Under the pieces are notes generated by a model. It saw nothing but the letters and a program-made list of their open reading frames with translations. It was not told the origin of the DNA and did no database searches. From an uncultured Cryomorphaceae bacterium (GTDB lineage Bacteria > Bacteroidota > Bacteroidia > Flavobacteriales > Schleiferiaceae), in contig CAJWFD010000002.1 of the NCBI GenBank assembly GCA_913031435.1, forward strand, positions 1 through 64,000: DNA of 64,000 bases, written 5' to 3'. Position 1 is the stretch's first letter. Each line of letters starts with the position of its first letter. This document shows, one piece after another, positions 35,150-45,124 of this stretch. A program made the position numbers and the translations under genes.

Positions 35150-37342
35150 ATGGTGCTTGGTGTATTATTTACCACAGCAAGTTGCAGTGGGCTTAGGGTC
35201 GTGGATGAGCTCGCTCCACTACTGGTGGAGAACAACATTGAGGTTAATGGAAAGGCCACCCAATCTGACGACGACTTTGACATCATGCGCCAGCGTCCTA
35301 ATAGGGGAATTGGAAACGTTAGGTTATTCCTTTCAATGCACCAGATTGGCACATCACTTGGAGAGAATGTCATAGGACAATGGTTTAAGTCCATTGGAGA
35401 AGCTCCAGCCGTATATGATAGTATAGCACGAATCAATAGTGCCGCACAATTGGGCTTACATTATTTTAACTTAGGCTTTTACAAAACTGAGGTAACCACT
35501 TACGAAACAGTCAAACGCAAAAAAGTCATTGCTCATTACGGCATAAATACAGGACCGCAATACACGATCAATCAGTATAGCCTCACCTCTACGAGTAGAT
35601 TTATAGACTCCGCACTTACCTTTCATACCCCTTTATTAACTTCTGGAGAAGGAATCGTTGCTGAAAATCTAGAAAACGAACAATTAAGCGTTCTTAATTT
35701 TCTGAAGAACAATGGCTATTATCAGGCAAAGTTGGGATGGATATACTTTGAGGTCGACACAACAAGAGGGCCTTCCACGAGTCAAGTTGTTTGTATTGTT
35801 GATCCGTATATTTATGGAGGGAGTATTGAGCGAAAAATCTTGAGTAAAATAACTGTTGAACCCAGTTTTAGTTATACCCATACGCTAAAGGCTCAAGATA
35901 GTGTACGCACCTCAAATGGTATGGATATTTTACAGCCTTCGCGCAAATTCAGACCTGGTTTTCTCGATGATCAAATATTCCTAGCTCGCGGCGCTTATTA
36001 CGATAATTCAGAACTTCGCAACACCTTCAAGAACCTGACCGCACTGGGTGTATTTAAAAATATCGAGCTCGATATTGAAGAACAGGACAGCACGCTAACA
36101 GCTCGTATTAAGCTCGTGCCTCTTCCAAAACGTGCCGTTACAGCTGGCATTGAAGGACTTGGCAACAATGGTAGCTTAGGAATTGGAGGCAATTTTAGCT
36201 GGGACAACCGTAACCTATTTAAGGGAGGAGAACTTCTCAGGCTGTCCATGGGTGGCTCCGTTACAGAGCAAAGAAATTCAACCAACAATACTTGGCTCAT
36301 TGATGCACGCGAGCTCAATAGTTCTGCGACGCTGCGCATACCTAAACTACTTCTACCAGAAGCTTGGCTTCCTGAAAAATCAAAAAAGTGGTCCCCTAGA
36401 ACCGAAATGATAACTAAGGTTTCCTATCAATTCAGGGCGAACGAGTTTAACCGTCTAAACCTGACCAATAGATTGGATTACCACTGGAAAATCGGTAAAA
36501 CAAACCATACCCTTACACCCGCTCAATTGTCATTAATTCGCATTGACTTTAATACCGCCTCCCAGTCCACACCGTTTTTATTTGTCGGGTTTCAAGACCT
36601 TGTCTTCGCTTCAACTGCCTATAGATTTAGTGAAACATGGAGTAAAGCTAAGCGCAGATACTACCTTTCTGCAGATCTTGAGTCTGGAGGACATCTTTGG
36701 AATGCGCTAGACAGAGACAGCATCGTATCCCTACCTGTATCCAGATTTTTAAAAACTTCTATTGACTTTCGTTTTTATCAACCTTTGGTTCGAAAGAGGG
36801 AATTGGCTTTCCGAAGCTTTCTGGGTATGAGCAAATCTTGGGGCGAAGGCGCCATATTTACCCCATTCGAAAAGTCTTATTTCATGGGTGGATCTAATGA
36901 CATGAGAGGCTGGACAGCATACCACTTTGGACCGGGAGCAACACCTGAAAACCTATTACAATCTGATGGTTTTTTTACTGCAGCACCCATAAAATTAATT
37001 CTCTCAGGAGAATACAGATATACTATTCAAGAAGCACTAAAGGGTGCTATATTCATTGATGCTGGCAATATGTGGCTATACGCGAAGGACTATAATGGCG
37101 TATTCAATGCTGCGCAACAAGAAGCGATAACATTGGGGCAATTTTATTGGAATACATTCTACAAACAACTTGGCTTAAATGCAGGAATTGGACTCAGGTA
37201 TGATATTGAATTCTTTATTCTACGTGCAGATCTTGGATTAAAAATGCACCACCCTGGTGCCGTGGATCGCTCTAACTGGGTAATTAGCGACCCAAAACTA
37301 CGCGATTTGAATCTTAACATAGGTATTGGATATCCCTTTTAA
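35150..37342 (+). CDS. tamL: TamA-like outer-membrane assembly factor, probable lipoprotein (TamL)
   Basis: Omp85-superfamily protein. N-terminal POTRA-like region (about residues 60-300: NSAAQLGLHYFNLGFYKTEV, LNFLKNNGYYQA, TYRDNSELRNTFKNLTALGVF-type segments), then a 16-stranded barrel with the superfamily loop region GGSNDMRGW (family: G-G-x-x-x-x-R-G) and a C-terminal strand NLNIGIGYPF ending in Phe. A short leader VLGVLFTTASC gives an imperfect lipobox at about residue 12, as expected of Bacteroidota TamL lipoproteins. The chosen ATG at 35150 lies 49 nt from the divergent TrmH-family start. The frame opens further upstream but overlaps the other gene. No TamB gene is in the window. Confidence 0.85.
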   Translation: MVLGVLFTTASCSGLRVVDELAPLLVENNIEVNGKATQSDDDFDIMRQRPNRGIGNVRLFLSMHQIGTSLGENVIGQWFKSIGEAPAVYDSIARINSAAQLGLHYFNLGFYKTEVTTYETVKRKKVIAHYGINTGPQYTINQYSLTSTSRFIDSALTFHTPLLTSGEGIVAENLENEQLSVLNFLKNNGYYQAKLGWIYFEVDTTRGPSTSQVVCIVDPYIYGGSIERKILSKITVEPSFSYTHTLKAQDSVRTSNGMDILQPSRKFRPGFLDDQIFLARGAYYDNSELRNTFKNLTALGVFKNIELDIEEQDSTLTARIKLVPLPKRAVTAGIEGLGNNGSLGIGGNFSWDNRNLFKGGELLRLSMGGSVTEQRNSTNNTWLIDARELNSSATLRIPKLLLPEAWLPEKSKKWSPRTEMITKVSYQFRANEFNRLNLTNRLDYHWKIGKTNHTLTPAQLSLIRIDFNTASQSTPFLFVGFQDLVFASTAYRFSETWSKAKRRYYLSADLESGGHLWNALDRDSIVSLPVSRFLKTSIDFRFYQPLVRKRELAFRSFLGMSKSWGEGAIFTPFEKSYFMGGSNDMRGWTAYHFGPGATPENLLQSDGFFTAAPIKLILSGEYRYTIQEALKGAIFIDAGNMWLYAKDYNGVFNAAQQEAITLGQFYWNTFYKQLGLNAGIGLRYDIEFFILRADLGLKMHHPGAVDRSNWVISDPKLRDLNLNIGIGYPF

Positions 37343-37405
37343 TTATTTGGCGGAGGCTATATAAATTCATCTTATTTTAGCCATTCACTAATACTATCAG
37401 AAACT

Positions 37406-38476
37406 ATGATGTCCATTGACAAAATTAGAGAGTTGCTCGGCGATCAAGCCGATTCCTTGTTGAACCACACATCTACTACCATTCCTGTAGATTCGCTGGC
37501 ACACACACCAAGCGGCAACTTTGTCACGGAATCTTTCACAGACTCTAACCGCAGCATCCCCGTGATGCGTTCGCTTCAAACTCTTTATGGCGCAGGCCGT
37601 TTAGGGGGAACCGGTTATTTAAGTATTCTACCCATTGACCAGGGTATTGAGCACAGTGCAGGAGGTTCTTTTGCGCCAAATCCAATGTTCTTCGACCCGG
37701 AAAACATTGTGAAAATGGCCATTGACGCCGAGTGTAATGCTGTTGCATCTACCTTTGGGGTTCTAGCTACTGTAGCGCGTAAATATGCGCACAAAATTCC
37801 TTTTGTAGTTAAAATCAACCACAACGAATTTCTGTCTTACCCAAACACCTTCTTACAAAGCCCTTATGGCTCCGTTGAAGATGCTTGGAATATGGGAGCC
37901 GTTGCTGTTGGCGCGACGATCTACTTTGGTCATGAACAAAGCCGTGAAATGATAGAACAGGTTGCAATGGCCTTTGAGCGTGCTCATGAGCTTGGAATGG
38001 CTACTATATTATGGTGTTACACACGTAACAATGCCTTTAAAGTTGATGGTGTAGACTATCATTCTTCTGCCGATTTATCTTCTCAAGCAATACACTTAGG
38101 TGTGACCATACAGGCTGACATCATCAAGCAAAAACTTCCTACGAATAATGGTGGTTACAATGCCACTGGTCATGGAAAAACTCACCCTAAAGTATATTCT
38201 GAGTTGACTACTGACAATCCAATCGACCTTACCCGTTACCAGGTTTTAAATAGCTATAATGGGCGTATTGGTGTGATTAATTCAGGTGGAGCTTCTACTG
38301 GAAATGATGCTGACGATTTAAAAGAAGCTGTATTAACTGCAGTAGTTAATAAGCGTGCAGGTGGCCAAGGCTTGATCCTAGGCCGTAAGGCATTCCAGAA
38401 AGACTACAAAGACGGTATCGCTCTGTTGCGTTCTGTTCAAGATGTTTACTTGAATGACGACATTACTCTTGCTTAA
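37406..38476 (+). CDS. fbaB: Fructose-bisphosphate aldolase, class I (FbaB/DhnA type)
   Basis: Cleavage or formation of fructose-1,6-bisphosphate by a Schiff-base mechanism. Seen: [20 protein letters not shown] (family N-terminal block), [28 protein letters not shown], the lysine-bearing strand [23 protein letters not shown], and the phosphate loop [11 protein letters not shown]. 356 aa (E. coli FbaB 350). MMS at the start leaves two adjacent ATG choices (37406 and 37409). It has 63 nt between it and tamL and a terminator after it. Same enzyme group as GpmI and enolase elsewhere in this window. Confidence 0.93.
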   Translation: MMSIDKIRELLGDQADSLLNHTSTTIPVDSLAHTPSGNFVTESFTDSNRSIPVMRSLQTLYGAGRLGGTGYLSILPIDQGIEHSAGGSFAPNPMFFDPENIVKMAIDAECNAVASTFGVLATVARKYAHKIPFVVKINHNEFLSYPNTFLQSPYGSVEDAWNMGAVAVGATIYFGHEQSREMIEQVAMAFERAHELGMATILWCYTRNNAFKVDGVDYHSSADLSSQAIHLGVTIQADIIKQKLPTNNGGYNATGHGKTHPKVYSELTTDNPIDLTRYQVLNSYNGRIGVINSGGASTGNDADDLKEAVLTAVVNKRAGGQGLILGRKAFQKDYKDGIALLRSVQDVYLNDDITLA

Positions 38477-38499
38477 AGCACTATAAAAGACTCTTATCT

Positions 38500-38534
38500 A
38501 AAGGGCATTCTTCTACCGAAGAGTGCCCTTTTTT
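38500..38534 (+). terminator. Terminator after fbaB
   Basis: AAAGGGCA (38500-38507) pairs with TGCCCTTT (38524-38531), with an inner TCTTC/GAAGA stem (38509-38513 with 38518-38522), and T's follow. Confidence 0.8.
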
Positions 38535-38572
38535 ACTACATTAGCACGCTATAAACAGGACAAACAACACGT

Positions 38573-39418
38573 ATGGGTTGGTTTAAAAGAACAACTGCTG
38601 GTATTACTACGCAGACTAAGGATAAAAAAGAAACGCCGGATGGCTTATGGCACAAATGCCCCAAGTGTAAGGTGATTGTGAGCGTTGAAGACCATGCTGC
38701 AGAGATGTGGACCTGCGGTAACTGCGGACACCATGACCGTATCAACGCGAAAGAATACTTTGAGATTTTATTTGATCAAGGAGTATTTACTGAATTAGAT
38801 CCTAAGATGCAGTCGATAGATCCATTGAAATTCAAGGATACTAAGCCCTATAGTGATCGTCTAAAAGCTGGTCAGAAAAAATCAGGTCTTAAAGATGCTA
38901 TTACCACAGGCCATGGAGAAATGAATGGACATCAAGTGGTCATTGCATGTATGAACTTTAACTTTATTGGTGGCTCTATGGGGTCAGTAGTAGGTGAGAA
39001 AATTGCTCGCGCGATGGATAAAAGCCTAGCCACAGGTGCTCCCTTTATCATGATTTCAAAATCAGGTGGCGCCAGAATGATGGAAGCTGCATTTTCGCTC
39101 ATGCAAATGGCGAAAACAGCTGCTAAAATCGCCTTACTAGATGATAAAAAGATTCCGTACATATCTTTCTTGACCGATCCTACTACAGGTGGTGTAACGG
39201 CTTCTTATGCTATGCTAGGTGATATAAATATTGCGGAACCTAATGCACTGATTGCTTTCGCTGGTCCACGGGTAGTGCGAGAAACTATAGGTAAAGATCT
39301 TCCACAGGGATTTCAAAAATCTGAGTTTTTACTGGAACACGGCTTCCTGGATTTCATTGTAGAACGCAAGAATCTAAAAGCAAAAATTAGCCAATACCTT
39401 GACATGGTAAAGGGCTAG
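38573..39418 (+). CDS. accD: Acetyl-CoA carboxylase carboxyltransferase subunit beta
   Basis: Transfers carboxyl from biotin to acetyl-CoA, the first step of fatty-acid synthesis, together with AccA. The N-terminal zinc ribbon has two CxxC pairs (CPKC and CGNC, residues ~24-46). The carboxyltransferase domain shows [48 protein letters not shown] and [16 protein letters not shown]; the end [28 protein letters not shown] is characteristic. 281 aa. Flanked by terminators, so likely a single transcript. Confidence 0.95.
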   Translation: MGWFKRTTAGITTQTKDKKETPDGLWHKCPKCKVIVSVEDHAAEMWTCGNCGHHDRINAKEYFEILFDQGVFTELDPKMQSIDPLKFKDTKPYSDRLKAGQKKSGLKDAITTGHGEMNGHQVVIACMNFNFIGGSMGSVVGEKIARAMDKSLATGAPFIMISKSGGARMMEAAFSLMQMAKTAAKIALLDDKKIPYISFLTDPTTGGVTASYAMLGDINIAEPNALIAFAGPRVVRETIGKDLPQGFQKSEFLLEHGFLDFIVERKNLKAKISQYLDMVKG

Positions 39419-39442
39419 TATTTTTCTAACAATAGATCTTAT

Positions 39443-39476
39443 AAAAAAAGCCGACTCAAAATGAGCCGGCTTTTTT
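39443..39476. terminator. Bidirectional terminator between accD and the M1 peptidase gene
   Basis: AAAAGCCG-ACTC pairs with GAG-CCGGCTTTT around an AAAAT loop (39443-39476), with T's on both strands. It sits between convergent genes. Confidence 0.8.
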
Positions 39477-39497
39477 CTGTCTGTTATTTTGAAGATA

Positions 39498-41831
39498 TTA
39501 TTTTGCTGTAGTATTTGCTTCGCGCATTGGATTACTTTGTCCATTGCGCTGCCATCTGCTTGTTGCGTTTTTAGAATACACATCAAACTTACTAGGCTCA
39601 ACTAAAGCTGGCCAATAATTATTTCTTCTATCTGTATCTGCCATCTCAAGGAAAGGATCTAGTGTGATTTGCACAACACGCTGGCTAAAGTTGAACCATT
39701 TAGTGAACGACTTTTCATGCTTTACCCATACCTCGACTGGAACTCTTTTTACCTCTTCGGATCCATCTTCGAGCGTAAACTTTACTACCAAAGGCATCAA
39801 TAACCCACCCTTATTTTCAAAGGATATTCCATAGAAATGATAACCTGCATCTAACATAGCGGCCTCATCTAGAGACAAACGGCTTCTGTACTGCTCATAT
39901 TCTTCTCGATCGGCGTCGCTTACCTCAAATTGATTATATCCATTGTAAAAATCTCTAGATGCAGGAACTTCATCCACAACGGTACGAATTGTAATGTTCC
40001 GGGATATACCGATGTGCGCATTTTCTTTTATGAATTGATCTTCTTTGATCGGGTTTTCTAGGTCCGGATTCTTAGTGGACATTTGATACCATTTCACGTC
40101 CGTCATTGCAACATCTACATGATCCGTTGTGTAGAACCACCCCCTCCAAAACCAATCTAAATCAACTGCTGACGCATCTTCCATGGTACGGAAGAAATCT
40201 GCTGGAGATGGATGCTTAAACGCCCACCTACGGCTGTATTCTTTAAACGCGTAATCAAACAGCTCTCTACCCATCACTGTTTCACGCAAAATATTTAATG
40301 CGGTTGCAGGTTTACTGTAAGCATTATTTCCAAACTGGAGAATGCTCTCTGAATTAGTCATGATCGGAACCATCCTATCTTTAGGTCCACTCATATATGG
40401 CACTATCTTATGCGCTGGGCCTCTTCTTGATGGATAGTCGTGGTCCCATTCTTGTTCTGTTAAATACTGCACAAAAGTGTTCAAACCCTCATCCATCCAA
40501 GTCCACTGACGTTCATCGGAGTTGATGATCATAGGAAAGAAATTATGGCCCACTTCGTGGATAATAACGCCTATCATACCATATTTAGTTCCCTCACTAT
40601 AGGTTCCATCCGATTCCGGGCGACCACCATTAAAGCAAATCATAGGGTACTCCATTCCAATCCACTTTGTATGTACTGAAATGGCTTTGTGATACGGATA
40701 GTCTATGGTGAACTTACTGTATACTTCAAGCGTGTGCGCTACAACTCTGGTAGAATACTGTTCCCAAAGCGGATTGCCTTCCTTAGGATAATAGCTCATT
40801 GCCATGGTTGTCGTTCCATTGATATCTACGGCCATAGCATCCCAGATGAACTTTCTAGAAGATGCGAAAGCGAAATCTCTAACATTATCCGCCTGAAAAA
40901 CCCAGGTCTTCGTTTTTGAATTTTTGTTTTTTTCTGCCGCTTCAGCTTCGGCCTGAGTCACGATAATAACCGGATCCTTATAGCTTCTTTTCGCCTTGGC
41001 TAACCTCGCACGTTGGGAGGCATTCAGAACTCTACTTTCATTTGTCAATTTCCCAGTAGATGCTACAACATGATCACCAGGAACGGTAATACTCACTTTG
41101 TAATCTCCGAAGGGCAAAGTAAATTCTCCCTGACCTAAGAATTGTTTGTTTTGCCATCCTACAATATCATCATAGACCGCCATTCTTGGGAAAAACTGAG
41201 CAATTGTATATAAATAGTTGTCCTCTTCTTCAAAATATTCATAGCCTGAACGACCACCAATATCCATACGATCATTTACATTGAACCACCATTTTATATT
41301 AAAGCTGAACTTTTGACCCTTCCCCAGCGGAGTTGGCAGGTCAACGCGCATCATTGTATTATTTACAGTATACCTGAGGTTAGTCCCCCCCGTGGATTGT
41401 ACGTAATCGATCTTGAAACCACCATCAAAGTCATAGAACTGGTTCTTTTTAAGTTGGTTAAAAGCTGTCTGAGCAGTATTACCTCTTTGCGAAAAGATAC
41501 CATCCGTATTAATTTCTTGAGTGGTACTATTCTTTGCCCGCATATTTTGGTCTAACTGCACCCATAAGTATCGCAATTCATCCGGACTATTATTCGTGTA
41601 GGTAATGGTTTCCTTCCCGTAAATGCGCTGGGTCTCGTCATCTAGGGTGATTTCCATATCGTAATCCGCTTGTTGCTGGAAGTACTGGTGACCGGGCGCT
41701 CCAGAAGCGGTTCGATAAACGTTAGGCGTTGGTAATGCTTCGCCCAGTTGCTGGAACTTTGAGGTATTCACGTTTTGCGCAATTAAAGAAGAGCTTAATA
41801 TTGCTGCTAATAGGAATGAAATCTTATTCAT
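39498..41831 (-). CDS. Secreted M1-family zinc metallopeptidase
   Basis: Zinc aminopeptidase-like enzyme of 777 aa with a signal peptide (MNKISFLLAAILSSSLIAQ). Zinc site HEVGHNFFP near residue 427, with the third ligand Glu in WMDEGLN about 19 residues later. The exopeptidase block is GMEYPMICFNGG, corresponding to GAMEN in classic M1 enzymes. The C-terminal ~200 residues form a beta-rich region and lack a clear type IX sorting domain. It probably acts in the periplasm or at the surface on peptides. It lies 11 nt downstream of the HupE/UreJ gene and 25 nt before the shared terminator. Confidence 0.92.
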   Translation of the reverse strand: MNKISFLLAAILSSSLIAQNVNTSKFQQLGEALPTPNVYRTASGAPGHQYFQQQADYDMEITLDDETQRIYGKETITYTNNSPDELRYLWVQLDQNMRAKNSTTQEINTDGIFSQRGNTAQTAFNQLKKNQFYDFDGGFKIDYVQSTGGTNLRYTVNNTMMRVDLPTPLGKGQKFSFNIKWWFNVNDRMDIGGRSGYEYFEEEDNYLYTIAQFFPRMAVYDDIVGWQNKQFLGQGEFTLPFGDYKVSITVPGDHVVASTGKLTNESRVLNASQRARLAKAKRSYKDPVIIVTQAEAEAAEKNKNSKTKTWVFQADNVRDFAFASSRKFIWDAMAVDINGTTTMAMSYYPKEGNPLWEQYSTRVVAHTLEVYSKFTIDYPYHKAISVHTKWIGMEYPMICFNGGRPESDGTYSEGTKYGMIGVIIHEVGHNFFPMIINSDERQWTWMDEGLNTFVQYLTEQEWDHDYPSRRGPAHKIVPYMSGPKDRMVPIMTNSESILQFGNNAYSKPATALNILRETVMGRELFDYAFKEYSRRWAFKHPSPADFFRTMEDASAVDLDWFWRGWFYTTDHVDVAMTDVKWYQMSTKNPDLENPIKEDQFIKENAHIGISRNITIRTVVDEVPASRDFYNGYNQFEVSDADREEYEQYRSRLSLDEAAMLDAGYHFYGISFENKGGLLMPLVVKFTLEDGSEEVKRVPVEVWVKHEKSFTKWFNFSQRVVQITLDPFLEMADTDRRNNYWPALVEPSKFDVYSKNATSRWQRNGQSNPMREANTTAK

Positions 41832-41842
41832 TTAATCGTTTG

Positions 41843-42394
41843 TTAAGTAGGTATTCTCTCTAATATCATTTGAAAACTCAAGGCTAAAATACCACCAGAT
41901 ATAACCAAACGGTATGCCTGGGGTCTAACACTCATTTTTTCGATGAACCAATATACTAAAAGCACAGCGAGTACAACCATGATTTGACCCAGCTCAATAC
42001 CCAAATTGAAGGGAATCCAAGCCCACCAAAAAGAATCACTTTGAGCGATAAAGGAATAGTAGGAACCGAATCCAAAACCATGCACGATCCCAAAAACACC
42101 AGAGACCAACATGCCCATACGGTTCACTTTAAATCCTGACAACAGGTGTAAGACAGCTGTAACACCTATACTCAAAGCGATTGCCAGCTCAATATATCCT
42201 GATGGTACTTTAAGCAGCTCCATCGCTGACAGCCCAAGGGCAAGACTATGACCCAGGGTAAAAGCGGTGATCCACCTTAACATTGGCTTCCAATTCTTCA
42301 AGCTTAAAGGTAGTGTAAGGGCTAATAGAAATAGCATGTGATCGTATCCTTGAAGGTCGGTGATATGGCGCATGCCTAGATTAACGTAAAACAT
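41843..42394 (-). CDS. HupE/UreJ-family membrane protein
   Basis: A 183-residue polytopic membrane protein (about six helices). Family marks: GMRHITDLQGYDHMLFLLAL near the N-terminus (conserved His/Asp positions in helix 1), FTLGHSLALGLS (helix 3), and FGIVHGFGFGSYY with FNLGIELGQIMVV. HupE and UreJ proteins in other bacteria are nickel-related permeases; the Bacteroidota version may carry another metal. It follows the DUF6702 gene by 2 nt and precedes the M1 peptidase by 11 nt, which suggests one three-gene unit. The metal and direction of transport are unknown. Confidence 0.85.
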   Translation of the reverse strand: MFYVNLGMRHITDLQGYDHMLFLLALTLPLSLKNWKPMLRWITAFTLGHSLALGLSAMELLKVPSGYIELAIALSIGVTAVLHLLSGFKVNRMGMLVSGVFGIVHGFGFGSYYSFIAQSDSFWWAWIPFNLGIELGQIMVVLAVLLVYWFIEKMSVRPQAYRLVISGGILALSFQMILERIPT

Positions 42395-42396
42395 AT

Positions 42397-42927
42397 TTAA
42401 AAGAAGCTCGTGTTAAAGTTGTTTTCAATCCTGCAGCTATTTGTCGAACGACTGCCCAGTTCGTTGTAAAAGGTGATGATGTTCTCTTGGCTTGAAAAGA
42501 CATCACTTAAAGTTGAGCAATATATATTCCAGTTAAAGCCTTCTACATTTTTTGGCAGTACCGAAAAAGAGAAAAATAGCTTTACATATTCATTATCTGT
42601 GACACTCCCTATATAAGAGAATCTAAGCGCAGTCATGAGGTCTTCTTTGTTGCATTGAATACTAAAAGTTCGAGCCAGCTCGAAGGCATGAAGTGAATCT
42701 TTTTGCAGCTCGGACATTGCATGGTATCTCATGTTTTCATCCATGACTAGTGCATTCATAGCACGTTCCCAATCATCGGGGAAAAACTGCATAGATCCCG
42801 TAATGCGATCTTGTTCTAAATCAACCCTTAATTCAGTGATGCTTACATAAAACTCGTGCTGTATCTTAGAGGAAACGTTGCCAAGTAAAACCGGTAACGA
42901 AGTAAAAAGGACCAATAGTAAATTCAT
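42397..42927 (-). CDS. DUF6702 family exported protein
   Basis: A 176-residue protein with an N-terminal signal peptide (MNLLLVLFTSLPVLLGNVSS). It is followed by the DUF6702 hallmark HEFYVSITELRVDLEQDRITGSMQFFPDDWERAM, where a His opens the mature chain (other members read AHPFYVSVTE). Predicted to be periplasmic; in Bacteroidota this family stands next to HupE/UreJ and M1 peptidase genes, as here. Function unknown; the N-terminal His hints at metal binding (inference). The frame opens further upstream, but ATG 42925-42927 starts the signal peptide. That ATG lies 4 nt from the divergent gene's GTG. Confidence 0.8.
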   Translation of the reverse strand: MNLLLVLFTSLPVLLGNVSSKIQHEFYVSITELRVDLEQDRITGSMQFFPDDWERAMNALVMDENMRYHAMSELQKDSLHAFELARTFSIQCNKEDLMTALRFSYIGSVTDNEYVKLFFSFSVLPKNVEGFNWNIYCSTLSDVFSSQENIITFYNELGSRSTNSCRIENNFNTSFF

Positions 42928-42931
42928 AACT

Positions 42932-44218
42932 GTGAAAATAAACCAATTTTTAGCTTTTGTAGCCCTTATCACGACAATACTGCTACCAAAACCGACTGAT
43001 GCCCAAGCCATTAAAATTCATGAAGGCGTGGCCTTTAAAACAGGAGTTTGCGAACCTAGTATTTCTGTGGACCCCACGAACAAGAACAACATCTATGCCG
43101 GCAGCATTTTGAGCAACTTCTACCAAAGTACGGATGGTGGACTGACATGGACGACTTCTGAAATCACAAGTCCTCACGGAGTTTATGGTGATCCATGTAT
43201 CATTACGGACTATAGTGGACGTACTTATTATTTTCATTTAAGTGATCCTGAAGGAACAAATTGGCAAAGCGACAGCATACTCGACAGAATGGTTTGTCAA
43301 AGTAAAGATGGGCCAAATGACCGCTTTAATGAAGGGAGCTTCACACAAATAAATGGCAAGAAACACGACAAGGAATGGGCAGCGGTGCACCCTTCAAACG
43401 GAACGATCGGACTCAGTTGGACCCAGTTTGACTCCTATGGAACAACGGACCCGTCTTGCACCAGTACTATTCTGTATAGTGAGAGTGTAGATCAGGGAGA
43501 CACTTGGTCGTCCCCTGCGATCATCTCAGAGCGGAAAGGCGACTGTGTGGATGATGACAAAACTGCAGAGGGAGCAGTACCCGCCTTCGGTATCAAAAAC
43601 GCACGATACGTCGGATGGGCATTGGACCGTAAAATTTTCTTTAACCGGAGCCTAGATGGTTTGGTCTGGGAGGAGTTTGAAGTAGCTGATCAAAAAGCTG
43701 GATGGACCCAGTCTTACAATGGATTTTCAAGATGCAATGGAATGCCTGTAACCGTAGTTGATCAATGCTCAAGCAGTCCTTTTTATGGCCGAATATACAT
43801 GTGCTGGGGGGATCAATCTGAACAAACCGGTGGTGAGATTTATATAAGTTACAGCGACAATGGAGGTGAAAACTGGTCACGGCCATTTGCAGTATCAAAC
43901 CAAGGTGGATCTTCTGATCAGTTTCTGCCATGGCTAACTATTGACCCAACCTCAGGATTTCTATACGCGGTCTATTACGACCGCAGAAACACCACTAAAC
44001 CAACGGAAACGAACACGTACTTAGCGATAAGTAAAGATGGAGGTAGCAACTGGACAGAACAACAAATAAACGAAGTGCCATTCTTCCCTTCAAATGATGT
44101 TTTTATGGGTGATTACAACCATATCTCGGCCTATGGTGGTGTAGTAAGACCTATTTGGACGGAGCTTAACGACAGCAAAAAATCAGTTTGGACCTACTTG
44201 TATAATGAAACTTTTTAA
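42932..44218 (+). CDS. Secreted sialidase-like beta-propeller protein (BNR/Asp-box repeats)
   Basis: A 428-residue exported protein with a signal peptide after the GTG start (MKINQFLAFVALITTILL, cleavage near TDAQA). It has four Asp-box motifs: YQSTDGGLTW, SVDQGDTW, SDNGGENW and SKDGGSNW, giving a six-bladed propeller fold. I do not see the sialidase Arg triad and Tyr/Glu pair clearly, so true glycosidase activity is unproven. The start is GTG at 42932-42934, confirmed by the signal peptide; the only earlier starts (TTG at 42878) lie inside the divergent gene. The PepE gene follows 3 nt after the stop. Confidence 0.8.
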   Translation: MKINQFLAFVALITTILLPKPTDAQAIKIHEGVAFKTGVCEPSISVDPTNKNNIYAGSILSNFYQSTDGGLTWTTSEITSPHGVYGDPCIITDYSGRTYYFHLSDPEGTNWQSDSILDRMVCQSKDGPNDRFNEGSFTQINGKKHDKEWAAVHPSNGTIGLSWTQFDSYGTTDPSCTSTILYSESVDQGDTWSSPAIISERKGDCVDDDKTAEGAVPAFGIKNARYVGWALDRKIFFNRSLDGLVWEEFEVADQKAGWTQSYNGFSRCNGMPVTVVDQCSSSPFYGRIYMCWGDQSEQTGGEIYISYSDNGGENWSRPFAVSNQGGSSDQFLPWLTIDPTSGFLYAVYYDRRNTTKPTETNTYLAISKDGGSNWTEQQINEVPFFPSNDVFMGDYNHISAYGGVVRPIWTELNDSKKSVWTYLYNETF

Positions 44219-44221
44219 CAA

Positions 44222-44920
44222 ATGAGATTACTTATTGTCAGCACTTCGACTGTTTTTGGAAAACCTTACCTCAGCTACCTACAAGAAGAGTGTATTGATT
44301 TTTTTGCTCCTGGAAAAAACATCCTGTTCCTTCCTTTTGCAAGACCTGGTGGGATAAGTCACGATCAATATACTGCTAAAGCGAAGGCCGTATTCCAGCA
44401 GTGGGGATTTAACATGAGGGGAGCTCATGAATTTGACAGCGCTTCACATGGCTGCGATTGGGCAGATGGTTTCTTTGTAGGTGGGGGGAATACGTTTGTA
44501 CTAGCGGAATCTCTACGTTCGAGTGGTTATTTTGAGCGTATAGATAAGGATGTACGACAAGGAAAACCTTATATGGGTACATCAGCGGGATGTAATATGG
44601 CGGGTATATCCATCTGTACGACCAATGATATGCCCATAGCCTACCCGTCAAGTTTTGATGCTTTTAGCTGGGTTCCGTTTAATCTCAACCCTCATTACTT
44701 AGATCCCGTAGACGGAATCGAGCATATGGGTGAGACTCGAGAGACTAGAATTAAGGAATTTCATGAATTTAATACTCAACCAGTGATTGGGCTTAGAGAG
44801 GGATCTTGGATTAGAGTTGAAGAAAACTCGGTGGTACTCCATGGCGATTCCACTGCTAGAATATTTTTACCTAACCAAGAAGCATTCGAGTCACAAATAC
44901 TACCGGAGTCAGTTCTTTAG
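44222..44920 (+). CDS. pepE: Dipeptidase E (peptidase S51)
   Basis: Hydrolyses dipeptides with N-terminal aspartate. The nucleophile Ser is in GTSAGCNMAG near residue 121, GGGNTFVLAESLRSSG precedes it, and FDAFSWVPFNLNPHYLD follows. His and Glu of the triad lie in the region PHYLDPVDG...GETRETRIKEF. 232 aa is the family length. Three nt separate it from the propeller gene, so it is co-transcribed. The peptidase and a propeller may act on the same peptide or glycoprotein supply (inference). Confidence 0.92.
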   Translation: MRLLIVSTSTVFGKPYLSYLQEECIDFFAPGKNILFLPFARPGGISHDQYTAKAKAVFQQWGFNMRGAHEFDSASHGCDWADGFFVGGGNTFVLAESLRSSGYFERIDKDVRQGKPYMGTSAGCNMAGISICTTNDMPIAYPSSFDAFSWVPFNLNPHYLDPVDGIEHMGETRETRIKEFHEFNTQPVIGLREGSWIRVEENSVVLHGDSTARIFLPNQEAFESQILPESVL

Positions 44921-45124
44921 AAGAATACGACTGCCCTAAGTTTGTTAACCTTACGTCTTTTAATAGTGCCATTGGACAGGACCTATTGCGATATGCTCGC
45001 GCATCAAGTCTATTCGAATCAATTCCCTTGGAAGTCAAGAAATAAAGAACCGTTTGAACCGGTATGCCATTTAGTTGCTGATTGAATTTATAGTGGGTAT
45101 TTTTATACTCCAAAACTTATCCAT

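Noticed and set aside
35101-35436. N-terminal extension of the TrmH-family gene to 35436
   Set aside because: It would overlap the tamL start by ~290 nt on the other strand. The extra sequence matches nothing in the family, and a GTG with a near -7 box at 35100 fits better.
39421-39601. Small ORF over the accD 3' end and M1 peptidase 3' end
   Set aside because: It runs through a terminator and in the wrong frame of the peptidase gene.
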